Assembly: GCA_036362985.1 (NCBI GenBank)
Contig: JAYGXS010000008.1
Coordinates: 7,448,840 to 7,512,839 of the forward strand
DNA: 64,000 nt
DNA from: Ligula intestinalis
Taxonomy: Eukaryota; Platyhelminthes; Cestoda; Diphyllobothriidea; Diphyllobothriidae
Direction of reading: 5' to 3'
Each line of letters opens with the position of its first letter. The stretch's first letter is position 1. The notes under the pieces are model-generated. The model saw only the letters and a program-made list of their open reading frames with translations, was not told the origin of the DNA and did not search any database. Positions 22,991-33,344 of the stretch are shown here, piece after piece. Made by a program: the position numbers and the translations under genes.

Positions 22991-23086
22991 CGTGGATTTA
23001 ATCACACACTTGGGTCAATTACAACGTACATTTTCGAAATGGGTTTCCCAGCCCTCATCGTAAATCGTATTGGTAATGCACAAAAG

Positions 23087-23760
23087 TCAGGTAACTGTGG
23101 GCCGAATGTGATTGGGTAAATCGTTGTACTTGTTGATGGATTGGGGTCCCGTGAACCATGACTCAAGTAATTCTCGGCTCACCCTATTGTCACCTCTTGC
23201 GATAATTTTAGCCTCATCAAATTTGAATGTGTGGCCGGGTCTCATCGAATGAGCCGCAACTTGAGAATTAGCATAATTTCGTCGGACTGCTGCCGCGTTT
23301 CGACAACTCTTGTCTTGAGAAGTCTGGTAGTTTTTTTGACATAATTGCTTTGTCCGCATCAGATCCTTTAGACGACTCAAGATGTTTCTTGCCGTGGCAG
23401 TGTGTCTTTCGGTTTCATGATCTGACGCCTTATAGTTACTTCCGGCCTGTGTGCGACTCCAACTCCAAGTGGTGCGAGAAGGCGGCTGACAACCTTCGAA
23501 ACTTTTTTTACTTACGAAATCGCTCGCCAAATTTAAGAGTCCGTGCGTCGTTGTTGGCCATCTCGTTTGCACAAGCACCGGTTGACGAAGTTGCGCGGGT
23601 AGCCATTTTCCCTGAACACCCGTCGGGGGTATTCTAACTCGGCAACTTTATTTTCTGGTTCACTGCAGTGGGTCTCAACACGCCGATAGAGCGTCCTTAC
23701 GCAACTGCGTTTGTGGCTGATTTGGTGGTCTGTCGCAAAGATTGTGGTGGCTTGCATTCG
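23087..23760 (-). pseudogene. Penelope-like element fragment: RT C-terminus and GIY-YIG region
   Basis: From 23757 the minus frame reads HQISHKRSCVRTLYRRVETH then FRENGYPRNFVNRCL, the thumb/linker that follows RT in PLEs. After a frameshift, 23330-23087 gives NYANSQVAAHSMRPGHTFKF and RELLESWFTGPQSINK, the C-terminal end of a PLE GIY-YIG domain. The catalytic GIY-YIG core itself is disrupted. The same end is found near 45.5, 46.4 and 48.7 kb. Confidence 0.8.
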
Positions 23761-24299
23761 CTACCAACGACAACTCCGGTGTGCGAATGCTAGCGTGACA
23801 TGAGAGTAAACCAGAGTTAAAACGGGGCAAGTGAGTCTCGTAAGCGACCAGTGTGCGAAGCGTGCACTTTTTAAAGTTTCTTCTCCACTTTTAATAAATT
23901 ATCCGAGCTAAATTGATTTCAGGAAGACCAAACTGTTGTAATGGCAGCCAAAGCTGCGATATTGTGTGAGTCAAGCAAATATGGCAGAATTTATTCGACC
24001 AAATAAATTTCGTGACGGCTCGTCAGCTGCGGCCCGTCTTTGCATGAATGAATAACAAGTGGGTTATAGCACAATTTGAATATCAACATAATCGATAAAT
24101 GCAAGGTCAAATTTACACGTAAGTGCACATTCATATTGTCAACGTAACTCGGGAAAGGGCGGAATTTTGGAGGGTAGGGAAACAACAAAAAAACAAACAA
24201 AAGGTGAATAAATGTAAGCCTATGGACCCCAAGGCAGCTGTAGGTTAGCCACATGTTCTAATTGCTTACATAGGTCGGGTTTCTCCCGCCGTATGTAGG

Positions 24300-24660
24300 C
24301 TACTTCCATGTAGCGTAATGTCCGGTTTGTTCGTGCTCGAACAAGAACTCGGAAAGATTTTTTCGGATCGACAGAGTGACCACTGTCCAATAGATGTTTT
24401 GTAATAGAGGACCGAGGTACTTTGTTTTCCTGTTTAAAAAGCCAAGAGGGTAAATGTTAAGCTGCCCTGGTCGCCAATTGCCTTTGCATTCGCCCGATGT
24501 ACTTGCATCTGCAAGTGCATGTAAATTCATAGACGCAGTTTGGAGTGGCGTGCAAAGGCAAGGCATCTTTTGTCCCGTTAACGGGAAGGCCTTTAATAGG
24601 GCTGAGGAATACCAATGCAGCTGCATTGTACGTTCTCTCTATGGTGCATCGCAAACGTCG
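24300..24660 (-). pseudogene. PLE GIY-YIG endonuclease, frameshifted
   Basis: The minus frame reads LPLHATPNCVYEFTCTCRCK then YIGRMQRQLATRAA (Y..Y-I-G pair). A shift near 24460 is needed to reach the KTKYLG..LSEFLFEHEQTGH part. The homologous right arm keeps WLFKQENKVPRSSITKHLLD. GIY-YIG nucleases of PLEs nick the target DNA. The variable Tyr/Gly residues are partly kept (VYEF / YIG). Confidence 0.75.
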
Positions 24661-24675
24661 TTTGATTGTATTTAA

Positions 24676-25533
24676 TTAATTGTCACCTTTGAAGGGTAGA
24701 GATATAAAAACGGGCTTTTTTGGAACAAACTGTTCCGTGATTTTCAGCCGTAAAGGTTTACTGTATTTCTGAATGAAACGTGAAGGATATCCACGTTTAA
24801 GTAGGGCGTCTTTGATGCTGGAAATTTCTGTTGGTAATGTTTTATTGCTGCAAATTTTCTCAGCTCGCTGGAAGAGAGTTAGTACCAAGTTTCGTTTCCA
24901 CTGGATTGGCACAAAACTAGTAAAGTGTAGGTACTGGCCCTTCCAGGTAGCCTTGTGATAAACACTTCGCCTTATTGAACCATCAGCCTCTCTAAACAGG
25001 AGGACGTCAAGAAAAGGCAACTTGTTGTTTTGCTCCATTTCTATCGTGAACTTTATTTTTGGATGCAATTTATTCATGAATCGAAGAAGGTTTTCAGCAT
25101 CTTGTTTGGTTTCAACTATAGTGAAGATATCATCGACGTAACGTCTGTATAAAGTTGTCTTGTTGAGTTGTGATGACACGTTTTCTTCTAAATGACCCAT
25201 GAATATGTCAGCAAAAGTTGGTCCAAGTGAACTTCCCATTGCGACTCCATCGATTTGTCTATACCCATGCCCATTGAAGAGGAGTTGCACATTTTTCGTA
25301 CATAGTGTAAACAATTCCCTTAGTATATCAGGTGGTAGACGAGTATAGGATGCATGAGTACATATAACGTCGATTGTTTCGTCCAATGGTACGTTTGTCA
25401 ATAAGGATTCAACGTCTAAAGAAATCATAAAGTTGTTTGCAATATTTTGGAACTTACTATCTTCAACAAATTGAAAGACATCCTTTGTCACGTTAACGGA
25501 CAAAAGATGCCTTGCGTTTGCACGCCACTCCAA
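24676..25533 (-). CDS. Penelope-like reverse transcriptase, N-terminally truncated
   Basis: This is a 285-codon open frame without stops. Blocks: MISLDVESLLTNVPLDETI (residues ~36-54; RT block with the first catalytic Asp), YRQIDGVAMGSSLGPTFADI (about 91-110), YRRYVDDIFTI with the YVDD catalytic pair (about 129-139), and KLPFLDVLLFREADGS (about 169-184). These are diagnostic of Penelope-like RT. The end, ALLKRGYPSRFIQKY..., leads to the linker before GIY-YIG. The N-terminal fingers are missing because the frame runs into the inverted right arm near 25490; the ATG at 25533 lies in that arm. Needed for reverse transcription from the nicked target; probably inactive for lack of its N-terminus. 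Confidence 0.85.
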   Translation of the reverse strand: MEWRANARHLLSVNVTKDVFQFVEDSKFQNIANNFMISLDVESLLTNVPLDETIDVICTHASYTRLPPDILRELFTLCTKNVQLLFNGHGYRQIDGVAMGSSLGPTFADIFMGHLEENVSSQLNKTTLYRRYVDDIFTIVETKQDAENLLRFMNKLHPKIKFTIEMEQNNKLPFLDVLLFREADGSIRRSVYHKATWKGQYLHFTSFVPIQWKRNLVLTLFQRAEKICSNKTLPTEISSIKDALLKRGYPSRFIQKYSKPLRLKITEQFVPKKPVFISLPFKGDN

Positions 25534-26363
25534 ACTGCGTCTATGAATTTACATGCACTTGCGGATGCAAGTACATCGGGCGAACGCAAAGGCAATTGGT
25601 GACCAGGGCAGCTTAACATTTACCCTCGTGGCTTTTTAAACAGGAAAACAAAGTACCTCGGTCCTCTATTACAAAACATCTATTGGACAGTGGTCACTCT
25701 GTCGACCCGAAAAAATCTTTCCGAGTTCTTGTTCGAGCACGAACAAACCGGACATTACGCTACATGGAAGCAGCCTACATACGGCGGGAGAAACCCGACC
25801 TATGTAAGCAATTAGAACATGTGGCTAACCTACAGCTGCCTTGGGGTCCATAGGCCTACATTTATTCACCTTTTGTTTGTTTTTTTGTTGTTTCCCTACC
25901 CTCCAAAATTCCGCCCTTTCCCGAGTTACGTTGACAATATGAATGTTCGCTTACGCGTAAATTTGACCTTGCATTTATCGATTATGTTGATATTCAAATT
26001 GTGCTATAACCCACTTGTTATTCATTCATGCAAAGACGGGCCGCAGCTGACGAGCCGTCACGAAATTTATTTGGTCGAATAAATTCTGCCATATTTGCTT
26101 GCTTGAAATTTCTTCCTGGGAAAAGATGTTTCACATTGTGTGAGACATCAGCGGAAATGATAGCAGAAACGGTTGATACATGCACAGGAATTCGCAGGAT
26201 ACAGTCATGACTGCACACGTATAACTAATAGCGATTATCAACGATTATTGCCTTCCTGTGCGTGGATTGCTTGATAATCGACATGCGAGCTTTGAGCTGC
26301 TTATCACGCGTAATGAAATTTGACGTGATGATTGCTCGGTCATCTGGTTCCCTGTTTCTGCTA

Positions 26364-26463
26364 CAGTAGTCGCCGGCTAAAAAGCTCACGGTTAATAAGC
26401 CCGCCGCTTATTAAGCCCAATTTGGTATGGGCCCGAGGTGGGCTTAATAGCCGGCGACTACTG
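26364..26463. mobile_element. Palindromic MITE, 100 bp, TA flanks
   Basis: Starts CAGTAGTCGCCGGCTAAAAA and ends with the inverse of CAGTAGTCGCCGGCTATTAA, TA on both sides. It is the same family as 8943-9130. Inner GGTTAATAAGC/GCTTATTAAGCC blocks complete a near-full hairpin. Confidence 0.9.
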
Positions 26464-26480
26464 TATTGTTTTCTGATCAT

Positions 26481-26522
26481 GTCTCTGATGATGAACCCGC
26501 GCCGGAGGTCGAAACGTCAGGC
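26481..26522 (+). ncRNA. Hammerhead-like motif in a PLE tail
   Basis: GTCT, then CTGATGA (26485-26491), a helix II region, GAAAC (26511) and GTC, then AGGC. GTCT/AGGC can form helix I (U-A, C-G, U-G, G-C). Helix III is the self-complementary ACGT between GAAA and the cleavage site C. Helix II is weak here (ACC/GGT) and an extra T follows the CTGATGA core. Downstream is the tail GCGAATAAA..CGATCGAATCTTCTT shared with 45.9, 46.1 and 48.3 kb. Confidence 0.6.
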
Positions 26523-26979
26523 GAATAAAAATATTGTCCCAGCGATCGAATCTTCTTATTAACGCGATTCTTTTGTTAGTTTGCATTTGATTACCCGACT
26601 GGGATGGACTTTATCCGTCTCCATCAGAATGTTGTTATAACAGCACAATAGATTTGCTTATTGATGCCTGCATTACCTGCGTGCATTTCGCTTAAAAAGG
26701 TCGCGGCCTATGTTTCTTGGCAAACACCAGCACAACCAATTCTCTCCTCTCTGTATGTGTGTGCGTGCCCGTGCCTAGTAAGGGCGTGCGTAAACGCACG
26801 AACTTCAATGCATTGCTGAAAGTTAACGGTTTTTGTACGTTGTCAGTACGCCTGACAAGGGAGGTGGTGGTGGACCAATCAAGCCAGCCTGCTTGTCGGC
26901 CTTCACTCGGCGGACACAGTGCACAGTCGTTACTGTTCGAGCGAATTGCTTTCAGCCTCGTGGGTGCGCTAGTGAGGTG

Positions 26980-27420
26980 GTGGTGGTGTTCCCTGACGGC
27001 TTCCCTCTCTTCTTCCTCCTCCTCTGCGGGCGTCACCTAACAGTCCCGCGTAAATTTGCTTGCCTGTGCGGTCAGCCCCGTCCAAATTGACAGGAGCATT
27101 GTTCGAAAGGTCTGACAGGCAGGATGCAAGTCCACAGCTCAGTGAATTGTGTCGGTCGGAAACCAACTTTCGGGTATCTGTCTGGCCATGTTTTTTGCTA
27201 TTGGTTCGATTCACCGCCCTTGCTTTACCAACGCTGAAATCGTGGTTCTGTTGTTGTATGCCATCATAGAGCAGTAACAGTGTCTTCACAGTGGACTGTA
27301 ATCTGGTGTTTGGACCGTGTTTTTTACGGAGGCCTTTGCTTCATAATTTCGGCGTGGGGTGTTGTAGACTAATTTTAGTAACTCGGTCACCGGTAACGGG
27401 TCTTTGGGCTTCTTGATTCG
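26980..27420 (-). pseudogene. PLE GIY-YIG C-terminal fragment
   Basis: The minus strand reads LLYDGIQQQNHDFSVGKARA, then RTNSKKHGQT..LVSDRHNS, matching VYDQLQQKNHTFAFEKTRL and GRTNDKMARLPLESG in the better ORF at 35065-35895. 27395-27420 (inverse of GGTCTTTGGGCTTCTTGATTC) matches the linker block. Frameshifted and diverged. Confidence 0.65.
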
Positions 27421-28504
27421 CTATCTGACTGTGGCCTCACTAATCCAGTCAGTAGCCACACAGCAGCTACTAGTGCCTGCCTACCTATGAACTTTGCCAT
27501 CAAAGACAAGGGAGATCGGTCATACCCAACCCCGAGTAATGATGCACCCCAGGCTGAAATCAGCGACCTTTTGATCAGAAGCCTCACGGCCCAACTACCG
27601 AGCCACGGGCTCATTACCTTCTCGGTGTTGGATCGGGAATGATTGATACACATAAATTACTTTGATATGCCTAAAGATTCGGGGTCCAGATATGTTATCG
27701 AGTTTATCGTCTTCCAAAGAAGAGGAAGAAGAAGAAGGGGTGGGTTCGTGGACCAAATTGTATTTGAACTGATGTTTCCAAAGCTCACGCGCTTCCATCG
27801 TCAGAGTATCGTGCTTTCTCTTCCGCGGGCCTTGAGCGAAATCGCCCCGCCACCGATCTTGTGAAGTAACCGTGTTCCCTCCACGTGCGTTCGCCACTGG
27901 TTGGCTCCGACGTGTTTGCTGCCCACCAATGGCGGGTCCGCGTCTCCTGTCTGCCTTGCGCCGCTATCGTGGTTGCCGCGGTGCCGCCCTCCCCTCCGCC
28001 TTATGTTTGATCGATCGGCCGTTGGTTTTTGCTGGCAGCCCTGACGGCTTCACGTTCGGGTGCGTGATAAAGCACGCCGTGCTGGTCGGATAACAAGGGC
28101 TACTTGCCTGCCTGCCTTCCTCCCCCCGTGGGTGTTAGCTGTTGGCCCTGTGTGGCTTGGTCATCGGCTCTCCTCTCGTCAGGCCGTGGATTGATCGGCC
28201 GTTGGTGTTCGCTTGCAGCGCTTTCAGCTTTACGGGCGGCTCTGTTGCGCCAGTCATGCGACTCCTGATCGCTGCCGCCTCCTTCCTCCGTGGGTATTGG
28301 CTGCCGGCCCGGTGTAAATTCTTTCGGTCCGTTCTGAGCGGGTTTGAGCCTTGTTCGGAGCCCTTGGTAGACAGGATTTAAATAACTTTACTTTTCATCG
28401 ATCGCTAAGGGAACTTGGAGCTCATTGTCGAGCCCCGCCGGCAGCCACACGTTGCCGGCAAAGAAGAGCGAGACTAGGATAACCGTTTCTGACTCATTAT
28501 TCCT

Positions 28505-29225
28505 CATCAGCCAGTCATTTCACCACTTGAAATGGCTGTCAACTTGAGGAAGTCGACAGCTTCAAATACCTCGGAGCGAGGTTGCCACCGAATGGACAGA
28601 GTAAGGATGAAATTGTCTCTCGAATTGACGCAGCGCGAAAAGTTTTATTCCAGCCTTCGGAAGTGCTTATGGCCCCGACGCGATATTTCTATCTCAACCA
28701 AGATACGTGTGAACCGCCGTGCATCTGTGCAGCCCGTTCTCCTATACAGATGCGAATTTTGGGCTGTGCGCGTGGAAGATTAATAGAAATTGGAAGTCTT
28801 TGACCACTTCTGTTTGAGGAGCATCCTTCGAGTGAAGTACACCGACTTCGTCTCTTTAATGAGACAGTCCACACTCGCTGTGACAAAATCACAAGGATAT
28901 CCCATGCCATTCAAGAAAGACAGCTGAGGTGGTTTGGACACGTTTTTTGTCGTCAGGAGCTCAGTGCTACTGCCCCTGACTTGAAACCGCGTTGCCTAAT
29001 TGAAAACGTCAAAAATGCGTAAACTCAAAACGTGGTTCGACTCAGTCCGTCAGAATATAAAAACCGGTTCTTAGACCTTCGGTATTCGGTCTCCGGCGCT
29101 AGCGAAGAGAATGGGTCGAACTGTTCAGATCTGCGGCCACGAATAGTCGCGCATGGAGAAGCACCGTACGGGACATAATTGAGGCCGGCTAGATCAGTCA
29201 TGATCACAGCCGTAACAAGTACAAG
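28505..29225 (+). pseudogene. RTE-like non-LTR element, 3' third
   Basis: Across shifting plus frames: SFKYLGARLPPNGQSKDEI, SSLRKCLWPRRDISISTKIR, QPVLLYRCEFWAVRVED, FDHFCLRSILRVKYTDF, RISHAIQERQLRWFGHVF and AWRSTVRDIIEAG-like at the end, followed by the 3' end ATCACAGCCGTAACAAGTAC. This is the post-RT region of RTE-like 'endonuclease-reverse transcriptase' elements. It is 5'-truncated just before the LGA block. Other pieces: 6951, 37560-38165 and 38250-38665. Confidence 0.8.
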
Positions 29226-29468
29226 AAGTGTTAGAATTCTGATTTAAATGTCGTGGGGTTGAGCCTCAGGTTGGACACCGCTTGGGATTGGTTGTAAATA
29301 TTCTCCCTGGTATTTACTAGGAAAGTTCCTTTGGGATGTTTTCGTTCGTGCGGCCAGAACCTCAAAAAATTTCAGATCTATCCTTGCGCTACAGTGTTAG
29401 TGGTCGGATGTCACAGGCCATTTATTATTATTATTATTATTTTTCATGTCTCTCTCTTCTGCAACCAG

Positions 29469-29729
29469 GTAGGCGGCGGCCAAACCACGCCGGCAGTTCA
29501 ACCTCCTGAGGTCGCCAAGGGCTCACAGAGCCTCTTCAACGGACCCAAGCTGGATATTTACAGCGCCGGCGTTTCGCTCTTCTTCATGCTCACTGGTCGT
29601 GTGCCCTTCAGCAGTCCAAACGTTCTGCAGATTTTTGAGGCTATTGCTGAGGGTTTCTACGTCATCCCCGGCCACGTATCGGGGCCGGCTGCCCATCTCA
29701 TCCGAGGCTTGATGTGTAAAGACCCCAAT
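29469..29729 (+). CDS. STK11: LKB1-like kinase, exon 5 (residues 492-578, activation segment and C-lobe)
   Basis: Acceptor CTGCAACCAG, donor AAT|GTAAGT, phase 0 both sides. TTPAVQPPEVAKG matches the LKB1 signature SPAFQPPEIANG; Glu 505 is the APE-motif Glu. KLDIYSAGVSLFFMLTGRVP contains the conserved D-x-[WY]-S-x-G of helix F. NVLQIFEAIAEGFYVIPG matches NIYKLFENIGKGSYAIPG, and HLIRGLMCKDPN leads to the final kinase helix that continues in exon 6. This is the segment that most clearly separates LKB1 from other kinases. Confidence 0.95.
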
Positions 29730-29904
29730 GTAAGTCTCCACCCACCCTCTAGTCTTCTCTTCCCTATCGTCCTGTTATCAAAAAATCTCTGTGCGGCTGC
29801 CTGCGTAAAACGGAACGTATTTATACTCAATCAGATCGTTGAACCCACATCTCCCCATACTATAATTATATTAACGATCGAAATCGACAGAACCGACAGA
29901 CACG

Positions 29905-30065
29905 GGTAGAGTGTTACACTCCAGGAGCAAAGGTCGCTTGTTCGAATCTCGAGTGATCTACACCACCGGGATTGACTATGACCGACCGGCTGATGACGGC
30001 TAATAAGCCAGAAATGGCCATTTCAGTTTCCCTTGTCGGTTTCATCTTATCCTCTTTCTAGCAGC
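29905..30065 (+). mobile_element. tRNA-derived SINE, family B
   Basis: B-box-like TTGTTCGAATCTCGAG, then GATTGACTATGACCGACCGG, CTGATGACGGCTAATAAGCC and AGAAATGGCCATTTC. This tail recurs at 33345-33535, 49.8-50.4, 59.3-60.6 kb. The A-box half is decayed. Confidence 0.7.
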
Positions 30066-31127
30066 AGCAAGAGCCAATGTAGCTTTTTGGTCAGATGGAG
30101 TCCTTGCCGTACTGAGCAGCAACCATCAGAGGGTAATCCAGGCATGGAATGCTTTACCCGCATACATTGTCGTGTTCCCATCTGTGGACACGATGAAGGT
30201 GCAGTTGGATCAGCATAGAAAAAGACATTCTCTGTAATGACGCGAGCCTAATTACATTATCGCCGTCAGCAAGTAAGATTTCAACTAGACTTCAGCAGTA
30301 ATTACATTACTACAAAAAATACTGCTCACTACTTTTTAGTAATATGTTTCTTTAGAATAACGATTGACTGCGAATCTCGTATGAGAGGCACATTTCCGAC
30401 ACTCTGTGATGTTCTCGTGACCACCGCAATGTTCTCCTCGTGTGACCATTAGGATATTGAACAACCGCGATGGCCTCCTCCTGACATGATCCAAACACTA
30501 TCAGCAGCAGGACATCCGATTAACATATTCTCTTCGCATTCCCCCCCCACCTACGGGCGACAGTTTTTCTCCTTAAATGAAAGATGCCTGAGGAGTTTTT
30601 TTTACCGTCTGCCCCCCTACCGCAGTTCCATTACTGGCAACGCCACATGTTCTGCATCATAGCTATGTACGAAGAGAGCGAGAGCTCAAAGGTATTTACC
30701 TATATTTCTCTAATAAAACTGAACTGAACTGTCAATTCCTTACAGGAATGCCTGGCAAAATTTTGAAGTGTTATCGCTTTGAACAAATTACTTCAGTTGG
30801 ATTGCAACGCTGATTATCATGAAGCCTATTCGCAAAAAAATTCATTCGCTTCTGCCGGGTGCCGGCTTTCTAACGAACTTGTTTTTAACCACCCCCAAAA
30901 ACCATACTCTAAAAATGACTGTTTAGCTAATATGCACTCTTCTTTCATTGATTTTCAATGCCCTTACCAATTCAAATATATAGTGTTGAAAACATACACA
31001 AAAATATTCTCCTTTTTGTACTCCTTTGGTAATGGCGTGTTGATTTCGGACTGCCTCGAACTGAGCACTCATCTTTATATTGATGTTGTAACTTACCATA
31101 CTAACAGCCTAGGTACTAGCTAAAAGG

Positions 31128-31198
31128 CACAGACACGTGTTTCGCCGGTATTCCGTCGCTGCTTGACGCAGCTCCGAGGGCTCCGGCTCATCAGTGGG
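31128..31198 (-). ncRNA. Hammerhead ribozyme, unit 1
   Basis: On the minus strand: CCCA, CTGATGA (31194-31188), helix II GCCGG...CCGGC with an inner GCTGC-GTCAA-GCAGC hairpin, GAAA, helix III ACACGTGT and cleavage-site C (GTC), then TGTG. All invariant core bases are in place, helix II abuts the core on both sides as required, and helix III is an 8-base palindrome. Helix I has one mismatch here (TGTG instead of TGGG). Confidence 0.85.
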
Positions 31199-31462
31199 TC
31201 CCCCGCTTTCCCTATCTGCTATCTGGTTGATAAACCAGTTTAGAAAGTTCAGGTTTTTAATCTCCAGAGAAATTACTTTCTGATCGCGGTATATATCAGT
31301 ATATTTAAGGTCTATAGGCGTAGACCGAAATTGTAAGTGTATATTTGTGTTGAAACCCGTCAACCCCTGTGAAATATACGCATGCTGCCATCAGACAGTC
31401 GTTAGTAGTATAAATTGACGTTGTAAATTACCATACTAACAGCCTAGGCACTTGCTAAAAGG

Positions 31463-31533
31463 CCCAGACACGTGTTTCGCCGGTATTCTGCCGCTGCTTG
31501 ATGCAGCTGCGAGGGCTTCGGCTCATCAGTGGG
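31463..31533 (-). ncRNA. Hammerhead ribozyme, unit 2
   Basis: Same layout as unit 1 with a fully paired helix I (CCCA/TGGG), CTGATGA at 31529-31523, helix II GCCGA/CCGGC (one wobble or mismatch at the last pair), GAAA, palindrome ACACGTGT, GTC. Cleavage sites of units 1 and 2 are 335 nt apart, the size of the RNA that self-cleavage would release. Confidence 0.85.
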
Positions 31534-31948
31534 TCCCCCGCTTTCCCTATCTGCTATCTGGTTGATAAACCAGTTTAGAAAGTTCAGCTTTTTAATCTCC
31601 AGAGAAATTAATTTCTGATCGTGGTATTTATCAGTCTATAGGTGTAGACCAAAATTGTAAGTGTATATTTGTGTTGAATCCCGTCAACCCTCAATGTAAT
31701 ATACCAGTTTTGAAAGTTCAGCTTTTTAATTATCTTAGAAACTAATTTCTGATCGCCGTGTAAATCGCTATATTTAAAGTCTATAGGCGTGGACCGAAAT
31801 TGTAATTGTGTATTTAGACTGAAGCGTGTCGTGTGTGTATGCTCATTTTTGGTCTTGTTCCGAACTGAGCACCCAGCTTTCGCTGACTACATTTCCAGCG
31901 TATGTGTTCTGTGCTCCTTTTTCCTCCCGTCCACTTTGCATCGCACAG

Positions 31949-32461
31949 AAACGCCTTTCTCTGGAGGCTGTCTGCCGCCATGAATGGATCTGCACCCCAC
32001 CTCTTCCGCCCCCGCTTCCGCCCACGCAGTTGACCTCCATCCATCGTCACCATGGTTGTGCCTGTTGGTTGGATCCCCTTACCTACCTCTGCCGGCCAAC
32101 CCCCGTCTTCCAGGCTCCGCACATTGACGAGACCGGAGCCCGCATCTTTGCACCCTCTGAGGTGGAGTCTCTGCCCAGTAATCTGCACTGCCACCGGGTG
32201 AGCCCGCGCTCAGCACCCCGCGTAGCGACACACCCACAGCTCCCGACGCCCGCTACCTCGATTCCCCCTCCTGTCAAGTTCAACGTCGCCTCGGACAGGG
32301 AGGAGGAAGAGGAAGAGGAGACGGCAGCGGCAGCGGCAGCGGAAAACAAAGAGGTGAAGTGGAAAGAGCAGGAGGAGTGGGATGAAGTTCGCTTCAGTCG
32401 GGAATCGGACATTGACAATCAAACAGACGTAGCCCCCTTTTCGGTAATCGAAGCCCTCAAG
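31949..32461 (+). CDS. STK11: LKB1-like kinase, exon 6 (residues 579-749, end of kinase domain and acidic tail)
   Basis: Acceptor GCATCGCACAG, donor AAG|GTAAGG, phase 0 both sides. The first codons KRLSLEAVCRHEWI complete the last kinase helix (human KRFSIRQIRQHSWF). After that come a Pro-rich stretch, then HIDETGARIFAPSEVESLPS, then a long acidic run (REEEEEEE, Ala6) and WDEVRFSRESDIDNQTD, perhaps the counterpart of the acidic post-kinase tail of LKB1. A weaker internal donor (GTGAGC near 32198) could shorten the exon, but the frame stays open and the phase with exon 7 favours the long form. Confidence 0.88.
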
Positions 32462-32689
32462 GTAAGGCGTCCGTTTTTCTTGCCTTTGTGTGGGGGCAAC
32501 TTTTCTGTCCTAGTTTAATGTTCATTTATGCCGGTTCTCGGAACTCGAATGCTAAAGTCAAGGTTTATTTTTTTCCCCGAATGTCAGTATCATTTTTTTA
32601 TTTATTAAGTACAGCAACCCAGGACTTACTGCAATTTTGAAATTAAGTTGCTCTGGCCGCGAGTTCACCCACTGGGTGTGTTTTTCTGG

Positions 32690-32960
32690 CCAAATGATTA
32701 GCGTTGGTTGTTGAGAATCTGGTATTTAAGTCACTTAATAAGAGGGATTGGCAGTTTACCCGACTGAAAATTTCGCAGGGTAAGCTTTTACGCAGCCAGT
32801 GCTCTGCCATTGAGCTACGAGGCTCCACGTGAGCAGTGAATTTAATTGCACTTGGATCGATTTACCCGCCCGACCGACTGCTCTTATTGAATCCACCATT
32901 ACGGATAGAGTAAGCTGACTACCTAGGCAGTCATCTAGAATCCACCAGAATGACTAAGCC
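32690..32960 (-). mobile_element. tRNA-derived SINE (S1-related), minus copy
   Basis: Minus strand: leader AGTCATTCTGGTGGATTCTA and GTCAGCTTACTC, then GATCCAAGTGCAATTAAAT, then a tRNA-like TCGTAGCTCAATGGCAGAGC. The B-box half is decayed. The leader is the one seen at 42.4, 51.2 and 51.5 kb. Confidence 0.65.
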
Positions 32961-33344
32961 ATTTGCTCCTGTTTTACGCAGGTAAATTTTTTACACACTA
33001 TGGGGTCTTTTTGAGATTTTGTAGAAGTCCCTTTTTGTTGCAGGGAAACTGGTTTTGTAGGCAATTTTACAAGTACGACTGTTTTAACAAACAATGATAA
33101 TTCATTTGCCCCACTTGTGAAAAATTCGGCGGCCTCTGCAGCATTCAAACCCACCCCGAAATTATCCAAAGCTGCTAAAAAACCCTACCTGCAAATTAAT
33201 CCTAACTTGTAATCATTTGGACGAACTCTTGATTGATTGCTTAGGAAATTCAGCTTGAACAGTGGTAAGCTTACTGTATCAGTGCATTCCATGCGTTGGG
33301 CAGGTGAATTGATCCAAGTGTGATTAAACGCACGTTTTCCGGTT

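Larger units (their letters stand above)
23973..26100 (-). mobile_element. Penelope-like element with ~610-bp terminal inverted repeats (head-to-head copies)
   Basis: Minus-strand RT (25533-24676) and GIY-YIG (24654-24457) are followed by a 3' region reaching 23973. On the right, 25491-26100 is an inverted near-copy of the 3' region (24590 down to 23973): both arms encode the same 87-codon frame with two differences seen (24254-23991 and 25819-26082). The right arm carries GIY-YIG and the 3' region pointing outward, so two 5'-truncated copies meet head to head at about 25490, inside the RT frame. PLEs are known for such partial inverted partners. Confidence 0.85.
22682..29468. other. Intron 4
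   Basis: GTGAGT donor, TTCTGCAACCAG acceptor. It holds a SINE remnant (22884-22990), PLE pieces (23087-23760, 26980-27420, about 28310-28375), a head-to-head PLE (23973-26100), a palindromic MITE (26364-26463), a hammerhead-like motif (26481-26522) and an RTE-like 3' part (28505-29225). A PLE tail with a worn hammerhead core lies at 27640-27860 (minus). The GC-rich 27870-28310 shows nothing I recognise. Confidence 0.6.
31085..31830 (-). repeat. ~335-bp tandem repeat with embedded hammerhead ribozymes
   Basis: GTTGTAA-TTACCATACTAAC recurs at 31085 and 31420 (335 bp). A third, shorter piece (about 31690-31830) repeats the AGCTTTTTAAT..GGTCTATAGGCGT part and lacks the ribozyme. Units contain CAGCCTAGG, the ribozyme, CTATCTGGTTGATA and CCGAAATTGTAAGTGTATAT. 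No ORF or tRNA part was seen. The same unit makes up 57545-58435. Tandem non-coding units with a hammerhead resemble retrozymes and schistosome satellite repeats. Confidence 0.85.
29730..31948. other. Intron 5
   Basis: GTAAGT donor, GCATCGCACAG acceptor. It holds a SINE (29905-30065) and the hammerhead tandem repeat (31085-31830). 30070-31080 has no recognised element. Confidence 0.65.

Noticed and set aside
30779..31123. 114-codon plus frame
   Set aside because: No recognisable motif, and its end runs into the hammerhead array.
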